This document shows, one piece after another, positions 33,331-42,832 of a stretch of DNA of 64,000 bases. The first letter of the stretch is position 1. Each line of letters begins with the position of its first letter. Origin of the DNA: Pelagihabitans sp965238025 (GTDB lineage Bacteria > Bacteroidota > Bacteroidia > Flavobacteriales > Flavobacteriaceae); contig OZ250162.1 of NCBI GenBank assembly GCA_965238025.1, positions 3,534,001 through 3,598,000 of the forward strand, given 5' to 3'. The notes under the pieces are model-generated. The model did not search any database, had not been told where the DNA came from, and saw nothing but the letters and a program-made list of their open reading frames with translations. Position numbers and translations under genes: made by a program.

Positions 33331-34218
33331 ATGAAAAATATAGCTGTAATCGGTGCAGGTACAATGGGAAATGGCATTGCCCATGTTTTTGCCCAAAGCG
33401 GATTTAAAGTGAACTTAATTGATATTTCCCAAAGCTCCTTGGAAAAAGGACTGGCTACTATTGGCAGGAATTTAGATAGAATGGTGCAGAAGGAAAAAAT
33501 AACCGAAATCGATAAATCCAGCACCTTAAACAACATTTCGTCACATACCGAAATGGAGAAAGGTGTTGAAGGTGTTGATCTTGTTGTTGAAGCTGCCACA
33601 GAAAACATCGATTTAAAATTGAAAATCTTTCAACAGCTTGATACTATCTGTTCGCCAGATACACTTTTGGCCACCAACACCTCCTCTATTTCCATAACGC
33701 AGATTGCCGCTATAACAAAAAGACCCGAGAAAGTAATAGGGATGCATTTTATGAACCCTGTACCGATTATGAAATTGGTCGAGATTATTCGCGGCTATAG
33801 CACCTCTGATGAGACAACCAAAATTATAATGGAACTGTCGAAAACGTTGGGCAAAACCCCAACCGAGGTTAATGATTATCCGGGATTCGTGGCCAACCGT
33901 ATTTTAATGCCCATGATCAATGAAGCCGTTGAAACATTATATAACGGCGTTGCAGGTGTACATGAAATAGATACCGTAATGCGATTGGGCATGGCCCACC
34001 CAATGGGGCCATTGCAACTAGCAGATTTTATCGGACTCGATGTTTGCATATCCATTTTAAACGTTATGTACGATGGTTTTAAAAACCCCAAGTACGCACC
34101 TTGCCCGCTATTGGTCAATATGGTTACTGCAGGAAAACTAGGCATAAAATCAGGAGAAGGGTTTTACGATTATTCCGAATCCCGAAAGGCCGAAAAAGTG
34201 GCTCAACAATTCAACTAA
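33331..34218 (+). CDS. 3-hydroxybutyryl-CoA dehydrogenase family protein
   Basis: A 295-residue 3-hydroxyacyl-CoA dehydrogenase. The N-terminal Rossmann fold has IAVIGAGTMGNGIAHVFAQSG (GAGTMG at 8-13), then NTSSISITQIAA, the catalytic motif GMHFMNPVPIMKLVEII, and the helical C-terminal domain PLQLADFIGLDVCISILNVMYDGF and GKLGIKSGEGFYDY. Length fits the Hbd/PaaH monofunctional form rather than FadB. It oxidises or reduces 3-hydroxyacyl-CoA in fatty acid, butyrate or polyester metabolism; no partner beta-oxidation gene is adjacent. Confidence 0.93.
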   Translation: MKNIAVIGAGTMGNGIAHVFAQSGFKVNLIDISQSSLEKGLATIGRNLDRMVQKEKITEIDKSSTLNNISSHTEMEKGVEGVDLVVEAATENIDLKLKIFQQLDTICSPDTLLATNTSSISITQIAAITKRPEKVIGMHFMNPVPIMKLVEIIRGYSTSDETTKIIMELSKTLGKTPTEVNDYPGFVANRILMPMINEAVETLYNGVAGVHEIDTVMRLGMAHPMGPLQLADFIGLDVCISILNVMYDGFKNPKYAPCPLLVNMVTAGKLGIKSGEGFYDYSESRKAEKVAQQFN

Positions 34219-34248
34219 GCCCATAACCCAAGAATTTATTTAATTTAA

Positions 34249-35484
34249 ATGGCAACCATAAAACCTTTTAAGGCTATACGATCTACTAAGGACAAAGTGG
34301 CTCATGTCGCCTCCAAATCGTATCAATCCTATACCCGACGAGAGTTGAACGCTCAACTTTCTTATAACCCTTTTTCTTTTTTGCACATCATAAATCCAGG
34401 TTATAAATATTCAAAAAATGTATCCGGACAAGAACGTTTTCAGCTGGTTCATAATAGATATCTTGAGTTTCTGGAGGACAATATTTTCTTGAAAGACGCC
34501 AAGGATTGCCTCTACCTCTATCAAATAGAAAATAGACATTATAATTGTTGCGGACTCTTTTGCGCCACCAGCGTAGCCGATTATCGAAATAATGTCATTA
34601 AAAAACACGAAGACACCTTGCAACGAAGGGAAACCTTATTTGCTGACTACCTGAATACGGTTAAATTTAATGCGGAACCGGTACTGATGACCTATGCCGA
34701 TAATGACGAAATCAGTAAAATCGTTTCAAAAGAGAAGGAAACCGATCCTGAGTACTATTTTACCACTACAGACAAGATCAATCACAAGTTATGGGTTATC
34801 CGAGATCAAAAGACCATCGATCAATTACAAAGGGCTTTTAAAAAAGTAGCGGCACTTTATATTGCCGATGGCCACCACCGCAGCGCCTCGTCCAATCTAC
34901 TGGCCGAAAAATGTGAAGAAAATAATCCCAAACACCTGGGTAATGAGCCTTACAATTACTTTATGAGCTACCTGATTCCAGAATCGGAGATTCGTATTTT
35001 TGAATTCAATCGCATGATCAAAGGGCTGAATGGGCTAACGAAAGAGGAATTTTTGATCAAACTTGATACCATTTTTAGGATTACCAATCAAGGGGATTCC
35101 CTGTATAAGCCTACCAAAAAGCATCATTTCAGCATGTATTTAGATGGGGAGTTCTATTCGTTATATCTGCGTAAAAAAGTGTATAAATTTACGGATGCCC
35201 TTAGCGCCCTGGATACGCAAATCCTGTACAAGACGGTCTTGGAGCCGATTTTGGGTATTCGTGATCTCCGAAAGGATAAACGCATACAGTATGGGTACGG
35301 AAAACACAATGTTATTAAAATGAAAGACGAAATAGACAAAGGGAAGTTCACGGTGGGGTTTGGGCTTGTTCCAATAACTGTTGACGAAATAAAGTCAATT
35401 GCCGATGCTAAACTGGTCATGCCGCCCAAAAGCACCTATATTGAACCAAAACTGAGAAGCGGGTTGGCCATTTATGAGCTATAA
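34249..35484 (+). CDS. DUF1015 family protein
   Basis: A 411-residue protein of the DUF1015 family, recognised by IKPFKAIRSTKDKVAHVASKSY at the start, the IADGHHRSASSNLLAEK motif in the middle and TLEP-like VLEPILGIRDLRKDKRIQYGYG near the end. The function is not established; family members are often found in Flavobacteriia next to YggS and 3-hydroxyacyl-CoA dehydrogenase genes, as here. The DGHHR block looks like a metal or phosphate site. Spacing of 30 and 44 bases to neighbours suggests cotranscription. Confidence 0.87.
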   Translation: MATIKPFKAIRSTKDKVAHVASKSYQSYTRRELNAQLSYNPFSFLHIINPGYKYSKNVSGQERFQLVHNRYLEFLEDNIFLKDAKDCLYLYQIENRHYNCCGLFCATSVADYRNNVIKKHEDTLQRRETLFADYLNTVKFNAEPVLMTYADNDEISKIVSKEKETDPEYYFTTTDKINHKLWVIRDQKTIDQLQRAFKKVAALYIADGHHRSASSNLLAEKCEENNPKHLGNEPYNYFMSYLIPESEIRIFEFNRMIKGLNGLTKEEFLIKLDTIFRITNQGDSLYKPTKKHHFSMYLDGEFYSLYLRKKVYKFTDALSALDTQILYKTVLEPILGIRDLRKDKRIQYGYGKHNVIKMKDEIDKGKFTVGFGLVPITVDEIKSIADAKLVMPPKSTYIEPKLRSGLAIYEL

Positions 35485-35528
35485 GACTCCTTTGTTATTA
35501 ACTCGCATAAATAATTTTACCAGAACGA

Positions 35529-36188
35529 ATGTCGATTACCCAAAATCTTATTGAAATCAGGAAGACTATCCCGTCAAATGTTACCCTAGTTGCGGTTTCT
35601 AAAACCAAGACGGTTGATGATATCATGGAGGCCTATAATGCTGATCAGCGTATTTTTGGTGAAAATAAAATTCAAGAAATGACGCAAAAGTGGGAAGCCA
35701 TGCCCAAAGACATTCAATGGCATATGATCGGGCACGTACAGCGCAACAAGGTTAAATATATGGCCAGTTATGTTTCCTTAATACACGGGGTAGACAGTTT
35801 TAGATTGCTTAAAGAAATAAATAAGCAAGCGGTAAAACACGATAGAATTATAGATTGCCTCTTGCAAATGCACATTGCGGAAGAAGAAACCAAATTTGGT
35901 TTAGATCGTTTGGAGCTTGAGAAAATAGTAACATCTGAGGAGTTTCGAACCTTAGAAAATGTGCGTGTTCTGGGTCTTATGGGTATGGCTACTTTTACCA
36001 CTGACGAAACTCAAATCCGCAGGGAATTCAAAACCCTGAAATCACATTATAAAATCGCAATGGGCATGCTACCGGCTATAAGCATACTTTCAATGGGTAT
36101 GAGCGGGGATTACCAAACCGCAATTGAAGAAGGTAGTTCTATGGTACGCATCGGAAGTAGTATCTTTGGTGCTAGAAACTATCATTAA
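35529..36188 (+). CDS. YggS family pyridoxal phosphate homeostasis protein
   Basis: A 219-residue fold-type III PLP-binding protein, the YggS/PLPBP family that helps control free pyridoxal phosphate. The PLP lysine is Lys25 in VAVSKTKTV, followed by FGENKIQEM and HMIGHVQRNKVKYM, with MGMSGDYQTAIEEGSSMVRIGSSIFGAR at the end supplying the phosphate-binding loop. All expected blocks are present and length is normal. It likely shares the run of plus-strand genes with DUF1015 upstream and the exonuclease gene downstream. Confidence 0.94.
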   Translation: MSITQNLIEIRKTIPSNVTLVAVSKTKTVDDIMEAYNADQRIFGENKIQEMTQKWEAMPKDIQWHMIGHVQRNKVKYMASYVSLIHGVDSFRLLKEINKQAVKHDRIIDCLLQMHIAEEETKFGLDRLELEKIVTSEEFRTLENVRVLGLMGMATFTTDETQIRREFKTLKSHYKIAMGMLPAISILSMGMSGDYQTAIEEGSSMVRIGSSIFGARNYH

Positions 36189-36210
36189 CACAAAGCAGGG
36201 CAGACTTTAA

Positions 36211-37578
36211 ATGTATACCATACTTGATATTGAGACGACGGGCGGAAAGTACAACGAGGAAGGTATCACCGAAATTGCAATTCACAAATTTGATGGCCAT
36301 GAGGTTATAGATAAATTCATCAGCCTTGTAAACCCCGAAAAAGAAATACAGCCCTTTGTCGTAAAATTGACCGGAATCAACAATAAAATGGTGCGCACCG
36401 CCCCTAAATTTCACGAAGTTGCCAAGCGCATTGTAGAAATAACCGAAGATACTATCCTCGTTGCCCACAATGCCCAATTTGATTACCGCATCCTAAGAAC
36501 CGAATTTCGTCGTTTGGGCTACAATTTTGAACGTAAGACCCTTTGTACTGTCGACCTTTCGAAAACCCTACTTCCTGAAGCTGAATCACACAGTTTAGGC
36601 AAGCTTGTCCGTTCTTTGGGAATAGCGGTAAGCGATCGCCACCGTGCCAATGGGGATGCTATAGCAACCTTAAAATTATTTAAACTATTACTTACAAAAG
36701 ATATAGATAAGTCTATTATAACGAATATTATACGAACAGAATCGACAGGAGAACTCTCGCAACGACAGCTGGACATTGTGGAGCCCCTACCTTCTGAGGT
36801 CGGCGTATACTATATGCAGAATAAAGAGGGTGAGATTATCTTTTTGGGAAAGAGCAGCAACATTAAAAAAAGGGTAAACCAACATTTTACGAAAGAGGGT
36901 TCAAGAGCCAGAAAGCTTCAAAAGGAAACGAAGAAGGTAAGCTTTGAACGTACGGGCAGTGAATTGGTCGCAATGCTAAAGGAATATGCTGAGCTTAGAC
37001 GGAATAAACCAGCTTACAATCAATCAAATATTTCAAAGTTGTTTTCACATGCAATCTATCAAGGTACTGATGAAAACGGATATATTACCCTAACTATTCA
37101 TAAGGCAGATGTAAGCAAGAACCCCCTTTTGACCTTTAATGGATTTAAATCGGCAGAGAACTTTATGCACCGCATTGAAAAAGAATTCAAACTTTGCCTT
37201 AAAATGGTCGGCTTATCAAAGGCACGGCAAGCTTGTTCAAAGGTAGGTGAGGGCAAATGCAATGGAGCCTGTGAAGGAAAAGAACCCATTGGCGACTACA
37301 ACCGTCGTGTGCAACTGGTCTTGGACAAATATACTTTAGCGGACAAAAGTGTTGTTTTGATTGACAAAGGCCGTGAAATAGGCGAACATAGCGCCATCCT
37401 GATCGAAAATGGTCAATATCGTGGCTACGGATTCTACGAATTAAACCATCAAATAAATAATTTGCATATCTTAGAATCGATAATCACTCCAATGAAGGCC
37501 GACGCCAACACCCATCATATAATTACTTCATACCTTCGTAAAAAACGGATTATCAAAACTTTGGAGACAAATAAGTGA
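36211..37578 (+). CDS. DnaQ-type exonuclease fused to a GIY-YIG (UvrC-like) domain
   Basis: A 455-residue fusion. Residues 1-165 form a DEDDh 3'-5' exonuclease: DIETTGG (Asp6, Glu8), VAHNAQFDYRIL, and the closing DRHRANGDAIAT motif. Residues 195-285 look like a GIY-YIG nuclease: EVGVYYMQNKEGEIIFLGKSSNIKKRVNQHF, and a UvrC-like acidic/basic stretch. A later block (KARQACSKVGEGKCNGACEG) resembles the Cys-rich region of UvrC/Cho. In effect it combines a trimming exonuclease with a UvrC N-half; a repair role is likely but not established. It overlaps the following channel gene by four bases. Confidence 0.87.
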   Translation: MYTILDIETTGGKYNEEGITEIAIHKFDGHEVIDKFISLVNPEKEIQPFVVKLTGINNKMVRTAPKFHEVAKRIVEITEDTILVAHNAQFDYRILRTEFRRLGYNFERKTLCTVDLSKTLLPEAESHSLGKLVRSLGIAVSDRHRANGDAIATLKLFKLLLTKDIDKSIITNIIRTESTGELSQRQLDIVEPLPSEVGVYYMQNKEGEIIFLGKSSNIKKRVNQHFTKEGSRARKLQKETKKVSFERTGSELVAMLKEYAELRRNKPAYNQSNISKLFSHAIYQGTDENGYITLTIHKADVSKNPLLTFNGFKSAENFMHRIEKEFKLCLKMVGLSKARQACSKVGEGKCNGACEGKEPIGDYNRRVQLVLDKYTLADKSVVLIDKGREIGEHSAILIENGQYRGYGFYELNHQINNLHILESIITPMKADANTHHIITSYLRKKRIIKTLETNK

Positions 37579-38417
37579 AATTAAAATTCCAAAAACCGAA
37601 AAAGGGATGGAGGTTAAAACTCCACGAAGTCATCTACGGCACACACACGTTTGCCGGTAAGGTATTTGACATTGCTTTATTGATACTTATCGTTTACAGT
37701 GTTATTATCGTAATGCTGGAAAGTGTTCCCAGGATCGACCAAAAATACCATGCCTTTTTAAACATTTCCGAATGGGTGGTTACCATATTGTTCTCTATCG
37801 AGTATGTATTGCGAATCGTATGCATCAAAAGACCAAGTCGCTATATCTTTAGTTTTTTTGGTCTGGTTGATTTTCTTTCGACCATACCAAAATACCTTTC
37901 TTTCTTTGTTGTCGGCTCTCAATACATTACCGCTTTTAGGGCGTTACGTCTTTTAAGAGTGTTTAGGATTTTAAAACTGGTAAGGTTTGTAGGAGAATCC
38001 AATAATCTGGTCAGGGCCTTAAAAGCCAGTAAAACCAAAATTTTCGTTTTTGTATTTTTCGTTCTTATTGTCTCTGTTCTTTTGGGCACGATTATGTATT
38101 TGATAGAGGGTCCGGAACATGGTTTTAACAGCATACCTCATAGCGTGTATTGGACCATTGTAACATTGACCACCGTAGGCTATGGTGATATTTCGCCCGA
38201 AACCCCGCTTGGACAACTTATAGCAACAATGGTTATGATCATAGGATATGGTATTATCGCCGTACCGACCGGAATTGTTTCTGCGGAGTACACTTCGGCA
38301 AAAAACAATAAAAACACAATTGATGAGGGGCGTTCCTGCCATAATTGTAGCGCTGAAATTGCCCGGGCCGATGCCCACTATTGCAGAAAATGCGGGCAAA
38401 AACTCGTTGAAGATTAA
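37575..38417 (+). CDS. Voltage-gated potassium channel-like ion transporter with C-terminal zinc ribbon
   Basis: A 280-residue six-helix channel of the Kv type. S4 carries the repeated Arg pattern FRALRLLRVFRILKLVRF; the pore has TTVGYGDISP (TVGYGD is the K+ selectivity filter). The start is GTG within the GTGA overlap with the exonuclease gene. An unusual C-terminal tail after S6 carries a four-cysteine zinc ribbon, CHNC and CRKC spaced by 11 residues. The gene overlaps miaA by one base, so all three are translationally linked. Ion specificity from the filter is K+; gating by voltage is inferred. Confidence 0.88.
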   Translation: MKLKFQKPKKGWRLKLHEVIYGTHTFAGKVFDIALLILIVYSVIIVMLESVPRIDQKYHAFLNISEWVVTILFSIEYVLRIVCIKRPSRYIFSFFGLVDFLSTIPKYLSFFVVGSQYITAFRALRLLRVFRILKLVRFVGESNNLVRALKASKTKIFVFVFFVLIVSVLLGTIMYLIEGPEHGFNSIPHSVYWTIVTLTTVGYGDISPETPLGQLIATMVMIIGYGIIAVPTGIVSAEYTSAKNNKNTIDEGRSCHNCSAEIARADAHYCRKCGQKLVED

Positions 38418-39331
38418 TGCCGTCAAAAAAGTTGGTTTCGGTCGTAGGGCCCACTGGAATCGGCAAAACCAAAATGGCCATTGTCTTGGCCCAACACTTT
38501 AAGACCGAGATCCTATCTGCCGATTCACGTCAATTCTTTAGGGAAATGACCATCGGAACGGCGGTGCCATCACCGGCCGAATTGGCCAGCGTAACGCATC
38601 ATTTTATACAACATAAAAGTATATTGGAAAAGTACTCTGTTGGCGATTTTGAGCAGGAGGCCATTTCTTTTTTAGATGGATTTTTCAAAAATCACACTTT
38701 TGCGATTCTTGTTGGGGGCAGCGGGCTTTATGTTGATGCGGTAACAAAAGGTTTGGACAGTTTTCCCAAAATAGATGAAAAAATTCGTGTTCGGCTCAAT
38801 CAAAGACTTTCTGATGATGGGTTGGAAGCCCTGCAAGGTCAATTAAAGCAACTTGATCCCGAATACTATGAAATCGTCGACCTAGAGAACCCGCATCGTG
38901 TGATTCGGGCACTGGAAGTATGTTTGGGTAGTGGACTCCCCTATACTTCTTTTCTTGAAAAAGAAAAGCCCGAACGAGGTTTTAGGCATATTTCGGTGGG
39001 AATCAAGGCAGATAGGGAAATCATCTACAACAGGATCAACAAACGGGTAGATATTATGATGGAAGAAGGCCTTTTGGAAGAAGCTAAAATGCTTTATCAG
39101 CACAAAGATCTGAACGCCCTTCAAACTGTTGGCTATCGGGAATTGTTTGCCCATTTTGAAGGGAAGTGGGATTTGGATTTTGCCATATCCGAAATCAAAA
39201 AGAACACCAGGCGGTTTGCCAAACGTCAATTAACATGGTACCGTAAACGGAAAGATATCCTATGGGTGGATTACGATCTTGAAATACCTCGGGTTATTGA
39301 TCTAGTCGAGAAAAGACTACAAACGATCTAA
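38417..39331 (+). CDS. miaA: tRNA dimethylallyltransferase
   Basis: A 304-residue enzyme that prenylates A37 of tRNAs reading codons beginning with U. The P-loop is VVGPTGIGKTKMA (9-21), followed by ILSADSRQFFREMTIGTAVPS, GGSGLYVDAV, and the C-terminal tRNA-binding TVGYRELFAHFEGKWD and KKNTRRFAKRQLTWYRK. Every expected MiaA block is present. It is translationally coupled to the channel gene before it (TAATG) and separated from gntK by one base. Confidence 0.96.
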   Translation: MPSKKLVSVVGPTGIGKTKMAIVLAQHFKTEILSADSRQFFREMTIGTAVPSPAELASVTHHFIQHKSILEKYSVGDFEQEAISFLDGFFKNHTFAILVGGSGLYVDAVTKGLDSFPKIDEKIRVRLNQRLSDDGLEALQGQLKQLDPEYYEIVDLENPHRVIRALEVCLGSGLPYTSFLEKEKPERGFRHISVGIKADREIIYNRINKRVDIMMEEGLLEEAKMLYQHKDLNALQTVGYRELFAHFEGKWDLDFAISEIKKNTRRFAKRQLTWYRKRKDILWVDYDLEIPRVIDLVEKRLQTI

Positions 39332-39332
39332 T

Positions 39333-39818
39333 ATGCAAAAAACCATTTTTTATATTATGGGTGTTTCAGGTTGTGGCAAATCGACCATAGGAAAACTATT
39401 GGCAAAACAGCTCAACTTCATGTTTTTTGACGGTGATGATTACCATCCGGAAGCGAACGTCCAGAAAATGGCCTCTGGCAGCGCTTTAAACGATGACGAT
39501 AGAAAGGGATGGTTACTAACCCTCAACGAATTAGCAGAACGAAATGTGCAATCAGGAGCCGTAATCGCATGTTCCGCCTTAAAAGAATCCTATAGGGAAT
39601 TACTAAAGCACGGTATTGAAGAGCAAGTTGCTTTTGTTTTTCTTGAAGGTTCTTTCGAAATGATACAAGAAAGACTTAAGGCCAGAAAAGGGCACTTTAT
39701 GCCTGCTGCGCTGTTACGATCCCAGTTTGATGCCTTGGAAATCCCAACAGATGGGATTTCAATAGCCATTCAATCGACACCTGAAGAAATCATCCAAGAG
39801 ATTTTGGCATCTTCTTAA
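39333..39818 (+). CDS. gntK: Gluconokinase
   Basis: A 161-residue small P-loop kinase of the GntK family, which phosphorylates gluconate to 6-phosphogluconate. The Walker A motif is GVSGCGKSTIG (9-19), followed by FFDGDDYHPEANVQKMASGSALNDDDRKGWL, the gluconate-contact block, then ACSALKESYRELL and the lid segment LKARKGHFMPAALLRSQFD. Length is normal. There is no gluconate transporter or dehydratase gene in the window. One base separates it from miaA, so the two are cotranscribed although unrelated in role. Confidence 0.93.
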   Translation: MQKTIFYIMGVSGCGKSTIGKLLAKQLNFMFFDGDDYHPEANVQKMASGSALNDDDRKGWLLTLNELAERNVQSGAVIACSALKESYRELLKHGIEEQVAFVFLEGSFEMIQERLKARKGHFMPAALLRSQFDALEIPTDGISIAIQSTPEEIIQEILASS

Positions 39819-39826
39819 AATAAAAA

Positions 39827-39848
39827 AGCACCTACTCTTGCAGGTGCT
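39827..39848. terminator. Terminator between gntK and the response regulator gene
   Basis: AGCACCT (39828-39833 region) pairs with AGGTGCT, loop of 8 bases. The A run on its left becomes a T run for minus-strand transcripts, so it chiefly ends the two-component operon; it may also act on gntK. Confidence 0.7.
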
Positions 39849-39871
39849 CGTCATATACTGTTATAAAATCA

Positions 39872-40579
39872 TTATTCCGTTTTAATAACCAATCGGAACC
39901 CTTCTCCATGAATATTAAGGATTTCAGTGGTGTCATCCCTTTTCAGGTATTTTCGCAATTTGGCAATATACACATCCATACTACGTGAGGTGAAATAATT
40001 GTCATCCCTCCATATTTTGGTCAGGGCCAATTCCCTTGGCATCAAGTCATTTTCATGCAAGGCCAAAAGGCGTAACAATTCATTTTCCTTAGGCGAAAGT
40101 TTTATAGCCTCCTCATCCTTGTACTTCAAGAATCGAAGCTTTGAATTCAGGTGAAAACCACCAATTTGAAATTCAAACTTCTTACTGTCCGCTAAGCTAT
40201 TAGATGATTTTCTTTGAATTATTGCTTTAAGCTTCATTAATAAAACTTCAGAATCAAAAGGTTTGTTCAGGTAATCGTCGGCACCTGCTTTATAACCTTT
40301 CAACACATCCTCTTTCATTGTCTTGGCGGTTAAGAAAACGATAGGAACATTTTCGTTCTTTTCCCTAATTTCCTTTGCCAAGGTAAAACCATCTTTATAT
40401 GGCATCATCACATCCAAAATACAGACATCATAATTGTCCTTTTTGAACTTCTCAAAACCTTCCATACCATTTTTTGCCAAGGTAACATCAAAATCGTTCA
40501 TTGACAGATAATCCTTTAGCACGATACCAAAATTTGGATCGTCTTCAACCAAAAGAATTTTTTTGTTTACTGTTTCCAT
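39872..40579 (-). CDS. OmpR/PhoB-family response regulator
   Basis: A 235-residue response regulator. Receiver: LLVEDD (acidic pair), phosphoacceptor in CILDVMMPYKDG, Thr in FLTAKT and Lys in YLNKPFD. The C-terminal winged-helix DNA-binding domain begins near KLSPKENELLRLLALHEN and ends with RSMDVYIAKLRKYLKRDDTTEILNIHGEGFRL. It is encoded 7 bases downstream of its kinase. In layout it resembles the RprX-RprY pairs of Bacteroidota, but I do not assign the name. Target unknown. Confidence 0.93.
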   Translation of the reverse strand: METVNKKILLVEDDPNFGIVLKDYLSMNDFDVTLAKNGMEGFEKFKKDNYDVCILDVMMPYKDGFTLAKEIREKNENVPIVFLTAKTMKEDVLKGYKAGADDYLNKPFDSEVLLMKLKAIIQRKSSNSLADSKKFEFQIGGFHLNSKLRFLKYKDEEAIKLSPKENELLRLLALHENDLMPRELALTKIWRDDNYFTSRSMDVYIAKLRKYLKRDDTTEILNIHGEGFRLVIKTE

Positions 40580-40586
40580 AATAAAT

Positions 40587-42164
40587 TTAGATTAAAGGCA
40601 TTTTTATATAAAAAATGCTTCCCTTTCCTTTTTCACTCTCTGCATAGACCTCACCCTGATGATCATCTATGATTTTCTTAACATAGGACAGGCCTAAACC
40701 GTGCCCCTTAACATTATGTATATTTCCTGTATGCTCCCTATAAAACTTCTCAAACACTTTCTTCAGGACCGCTTTACCCATACCAGCGCCATGATCCTTG
40801 ACCTTAATAACAACATAGTTGTTCGCGACCTCGGTAGACACCTCTATCTTAGGTACTTCTGGAGAGTACTTGATGGCGTTATCCAGAATATTGATAACCA
40901 CATTGGTAAAATGCATCTCGTTCGCTAAAACTTCTGTTCTTGTAGCCTCGAGATGTGTTTCTATATATCCTCCCCTGTCTTGAACAATAAGCTCAACATG
41001 AGCAATGGCATCGGTAACTATGTCGTGAACGTCTACCCTATCCTTACTGATGTCCAGTTGGTTTTTTTCTAGTTTGGAAATTCTCAAAACGTTCTCCACC
41101 TGTGCATGCATTCGCTTGTTTTCGTCCCGAATCATACCCAAGTATCGCAACACCTTTTCCTTGTCATCTATAATCTTTGGATTGCGAATCGCCTCTACCG
41201 CCAAATTAATGGTTGCTATTGGTGTCTTAAATTCGTGCGTCATATTATTAATAAAGTCCGACTTAATCTCAGAAATCTTCTTCTGACGGAGAAGTTGATA
41301 TATAGCTCCATAATAAGAAGTTATGATCACGAGGGTAAACAAGAGCGACATTATCGCCATGCCAAGGATAGACTGAATCAAAAAGCGCTTTTTCTTTGGA
41401 AAGGTTATCAACAATGAAAAGTCAGTATCACCGTCCTCATCTTCAAATATGGGCGCTTTATAAACCGCACTATTCGCGAATTTAAATTTTCTGGACTTCA
41501 CCTTTGTGGGTAGGCCTTTGCTATAGATACCATATTCGTACTCTACATCCAAGCCGCGTTCTTTCAACTCCCGGTTTAGCAGTAGTTCTAATTCCTGTTT
41601 ACTAACCCTTTTGTGTATTGGTACGAGTTTAGCACTCTCGCTAAAAACATCATCAAATGCTGCCTTATCAATACTGGACAGGGTGTTCACCTTCTCCAAT
41701 CTTTCCATCGGTTCTAAACGACTACTTTGCCCGTCCAGTCCATAATTTTCCTTAAACACAATTTTATTCCTTGTGCTTGTAAAATTTGATATTGTGGTAG
41801 AGTCTTCACCACTACCATTGTCAAAGAACGTCGAGGCTATATCGTATTTTTCCTCTAGAATACCATGCTCATACAGCAGTATCTCATTGGTATTCAAATT
41901 TTTATCGATAAAAAAGATGTTCTTAAGCCTGGTTTCAACCGGTTCACCTATGGTGTCCTGCGAAAAGTACCTGTCATAATAATCCCGACGTTCGCGTTCT
42001 TCAACCTTGTCAGTGATTCTACCAAGCACCTGGGAGACGGCATTGGAAAATTGTTCTTCTTTATCTTCAACCGACTTTTTAATCCAAAAACCCTGGACGA
42101 AAATAATGCCGATTAGTGATAGACTCATGAGTACTACCAAAAGAACAAATAACTTCTTGTTCAT
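40587..42164 (-). CDS. Two-component sensor histidine kinase
   Basis: A 525-residue membrane kinase. Helix 1 (about 5-27) and helix 2 (about 265-290) bracket a 230-residue periplasmic sensor region rich in charged residues. The dimerisation and phosphotransfer domain carries the H box MTHEFKTPIATI, then the ATPase domain with N box NILDNAIKYS, G1 VKDHGAGMGK and G2 GHGLGLSYVKKI. It is the first gene of a two-gene operon with the OmpR-type regulator. The stimulus is not readable from the sequence. The upstream 83 bases to coaE hold no exact TAnnTTTG. Confidence 0.93.
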   Translation of the reverse strand: MNKKLFVLLVVLMSLSLIGIIFVQGFWIKKSVEDKEEQFSNAVSQVLGRITDKVEERERRDYYDRYFSQDTIGEPVETRLKNIFFIDKNLNTNEILLYEHGILEEKYDIASTFFDNGSGEDSTTISNFTSTRNKIVFKENYGLDGQSSRLEPMERLEKVNTLSSIDKAAFDDVFSESAKLVPIHKRVSKQELELLLNRELKERGLDVEYEYGIYSKGLPTKVKSRKFKFANSAVYKAPIFEDEDGDTDFSLLITFPKKKRFLIQSILGMAIMSLLFTLVIITSYYGAIYQLLRQKKISEIKSDFINNMTHEFKTPIATINLAVEAIRNPKIIDDKEKVLRYLGMIRDENKRMHAQVENVLRISKLEKNQLDISKDRVDVHDIVTDAIAHVELIVQDRGGYIETHLEATRTEVLANEMHFTNVVINILDNAIKYSPEVPKIEVSTEVANNYVVIKVKDHGAGMGKAVLKKVFEKFYREHTGNIHNVKGHGLGLSYVKKIIDDHQGEVYAESEKGKGSIFYIKMPLI

Positions 42165-42247
42165 CTTTTGAGTAAAATTAAAGATTTAACACTTAGTGTA
42201 TTCTACGTTTAACCTAACCTTAACACAAATGTTAAAATTTGGGAGTA

Positions 42248-42832
42248 CTAGCTATTCTCACGGAGAGCTAAGTCTAGCTGTAAAACTTGGGCCTCAGTTT
42301 CTTCTAAATTCGTATTGTGGATTACAAAATCTGAAAGCGCAATTTTTTCTCCATCTCCCAATTGATTTTTAATTCGAGCCAAGACCTGATCTCTGGAAAT
42401 TTCATCTCTGGTCATCACCCGATCTATTCTTGTATCTTGTGGAGCGGTTATGAGGATAATCGCATCATAATTATGTTGGCTTCCATTTTCAAAAATAACG
42501 GCCGCTTCCTGAATAACATATGGTGTTTCCTGTTTACTAGCCCATTTAGAAAAATGTTTTCGAACCGCGGGGTGAACAATTCCGTTCATCTTTTGCAGCA
42601 AGCTCTTATCTGCAAAAATCTTACCCGAAACATAATCTTTGTTTAATTTTTTTCCAATATAAGCCTCTTCCCCCAAAAGTGAAATCAGCGCTTTTTTAAG
42701 CTTTTTTGACCTTCGCAATAGCTTTTTTGCCTCTTTGTCCGAATCATATACAGGAACCCCAAGAGCCTTAAACATTTTTGCCACGGTTGTTTTACCGCTG
42801 CCAATACCTCCAGTAAGTGCAATTATCTTCAT
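42248..42832 (-). CDS. coaE: Dephospho-CoA kinase
   Basis: A 194-residue enzyme for the last step of coenzyme A synthesis, phosphorylating the ribose 3' position of dephospho-CoA. P-loop GGIGSGKTTVAKMF (8-21), then VYDSDKEAKKLL, the GIVHPAVRKHF block and QEAAVIFENGS, the usual sites for substrate and lid. It overlaps the YbbR gene by four bases, and the start codon is shared as ATGA. Length is normal for CoaE. The pantothenate-phosphate half of the pathway, coaBC, is 5 kb further on. Confidence 0.95.
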   Translation of the reverse strand: MKIIALTGGIGSGKTTVAKMFKALGVPVYDSDKEAKKLLRRSKKLKKALISLLGEEAYIGKKLNKDYVSGKIFADKSLLQKMNGIVHPAVRKHFSKWASKQETPYVIQEAAVIFENGSQHNYDAIILITAPQDTRIDRVMTRDEISRDQVLARIKNQLGDGEKIALSDFVIHNTNLEETEAQVLQLDLALRENS

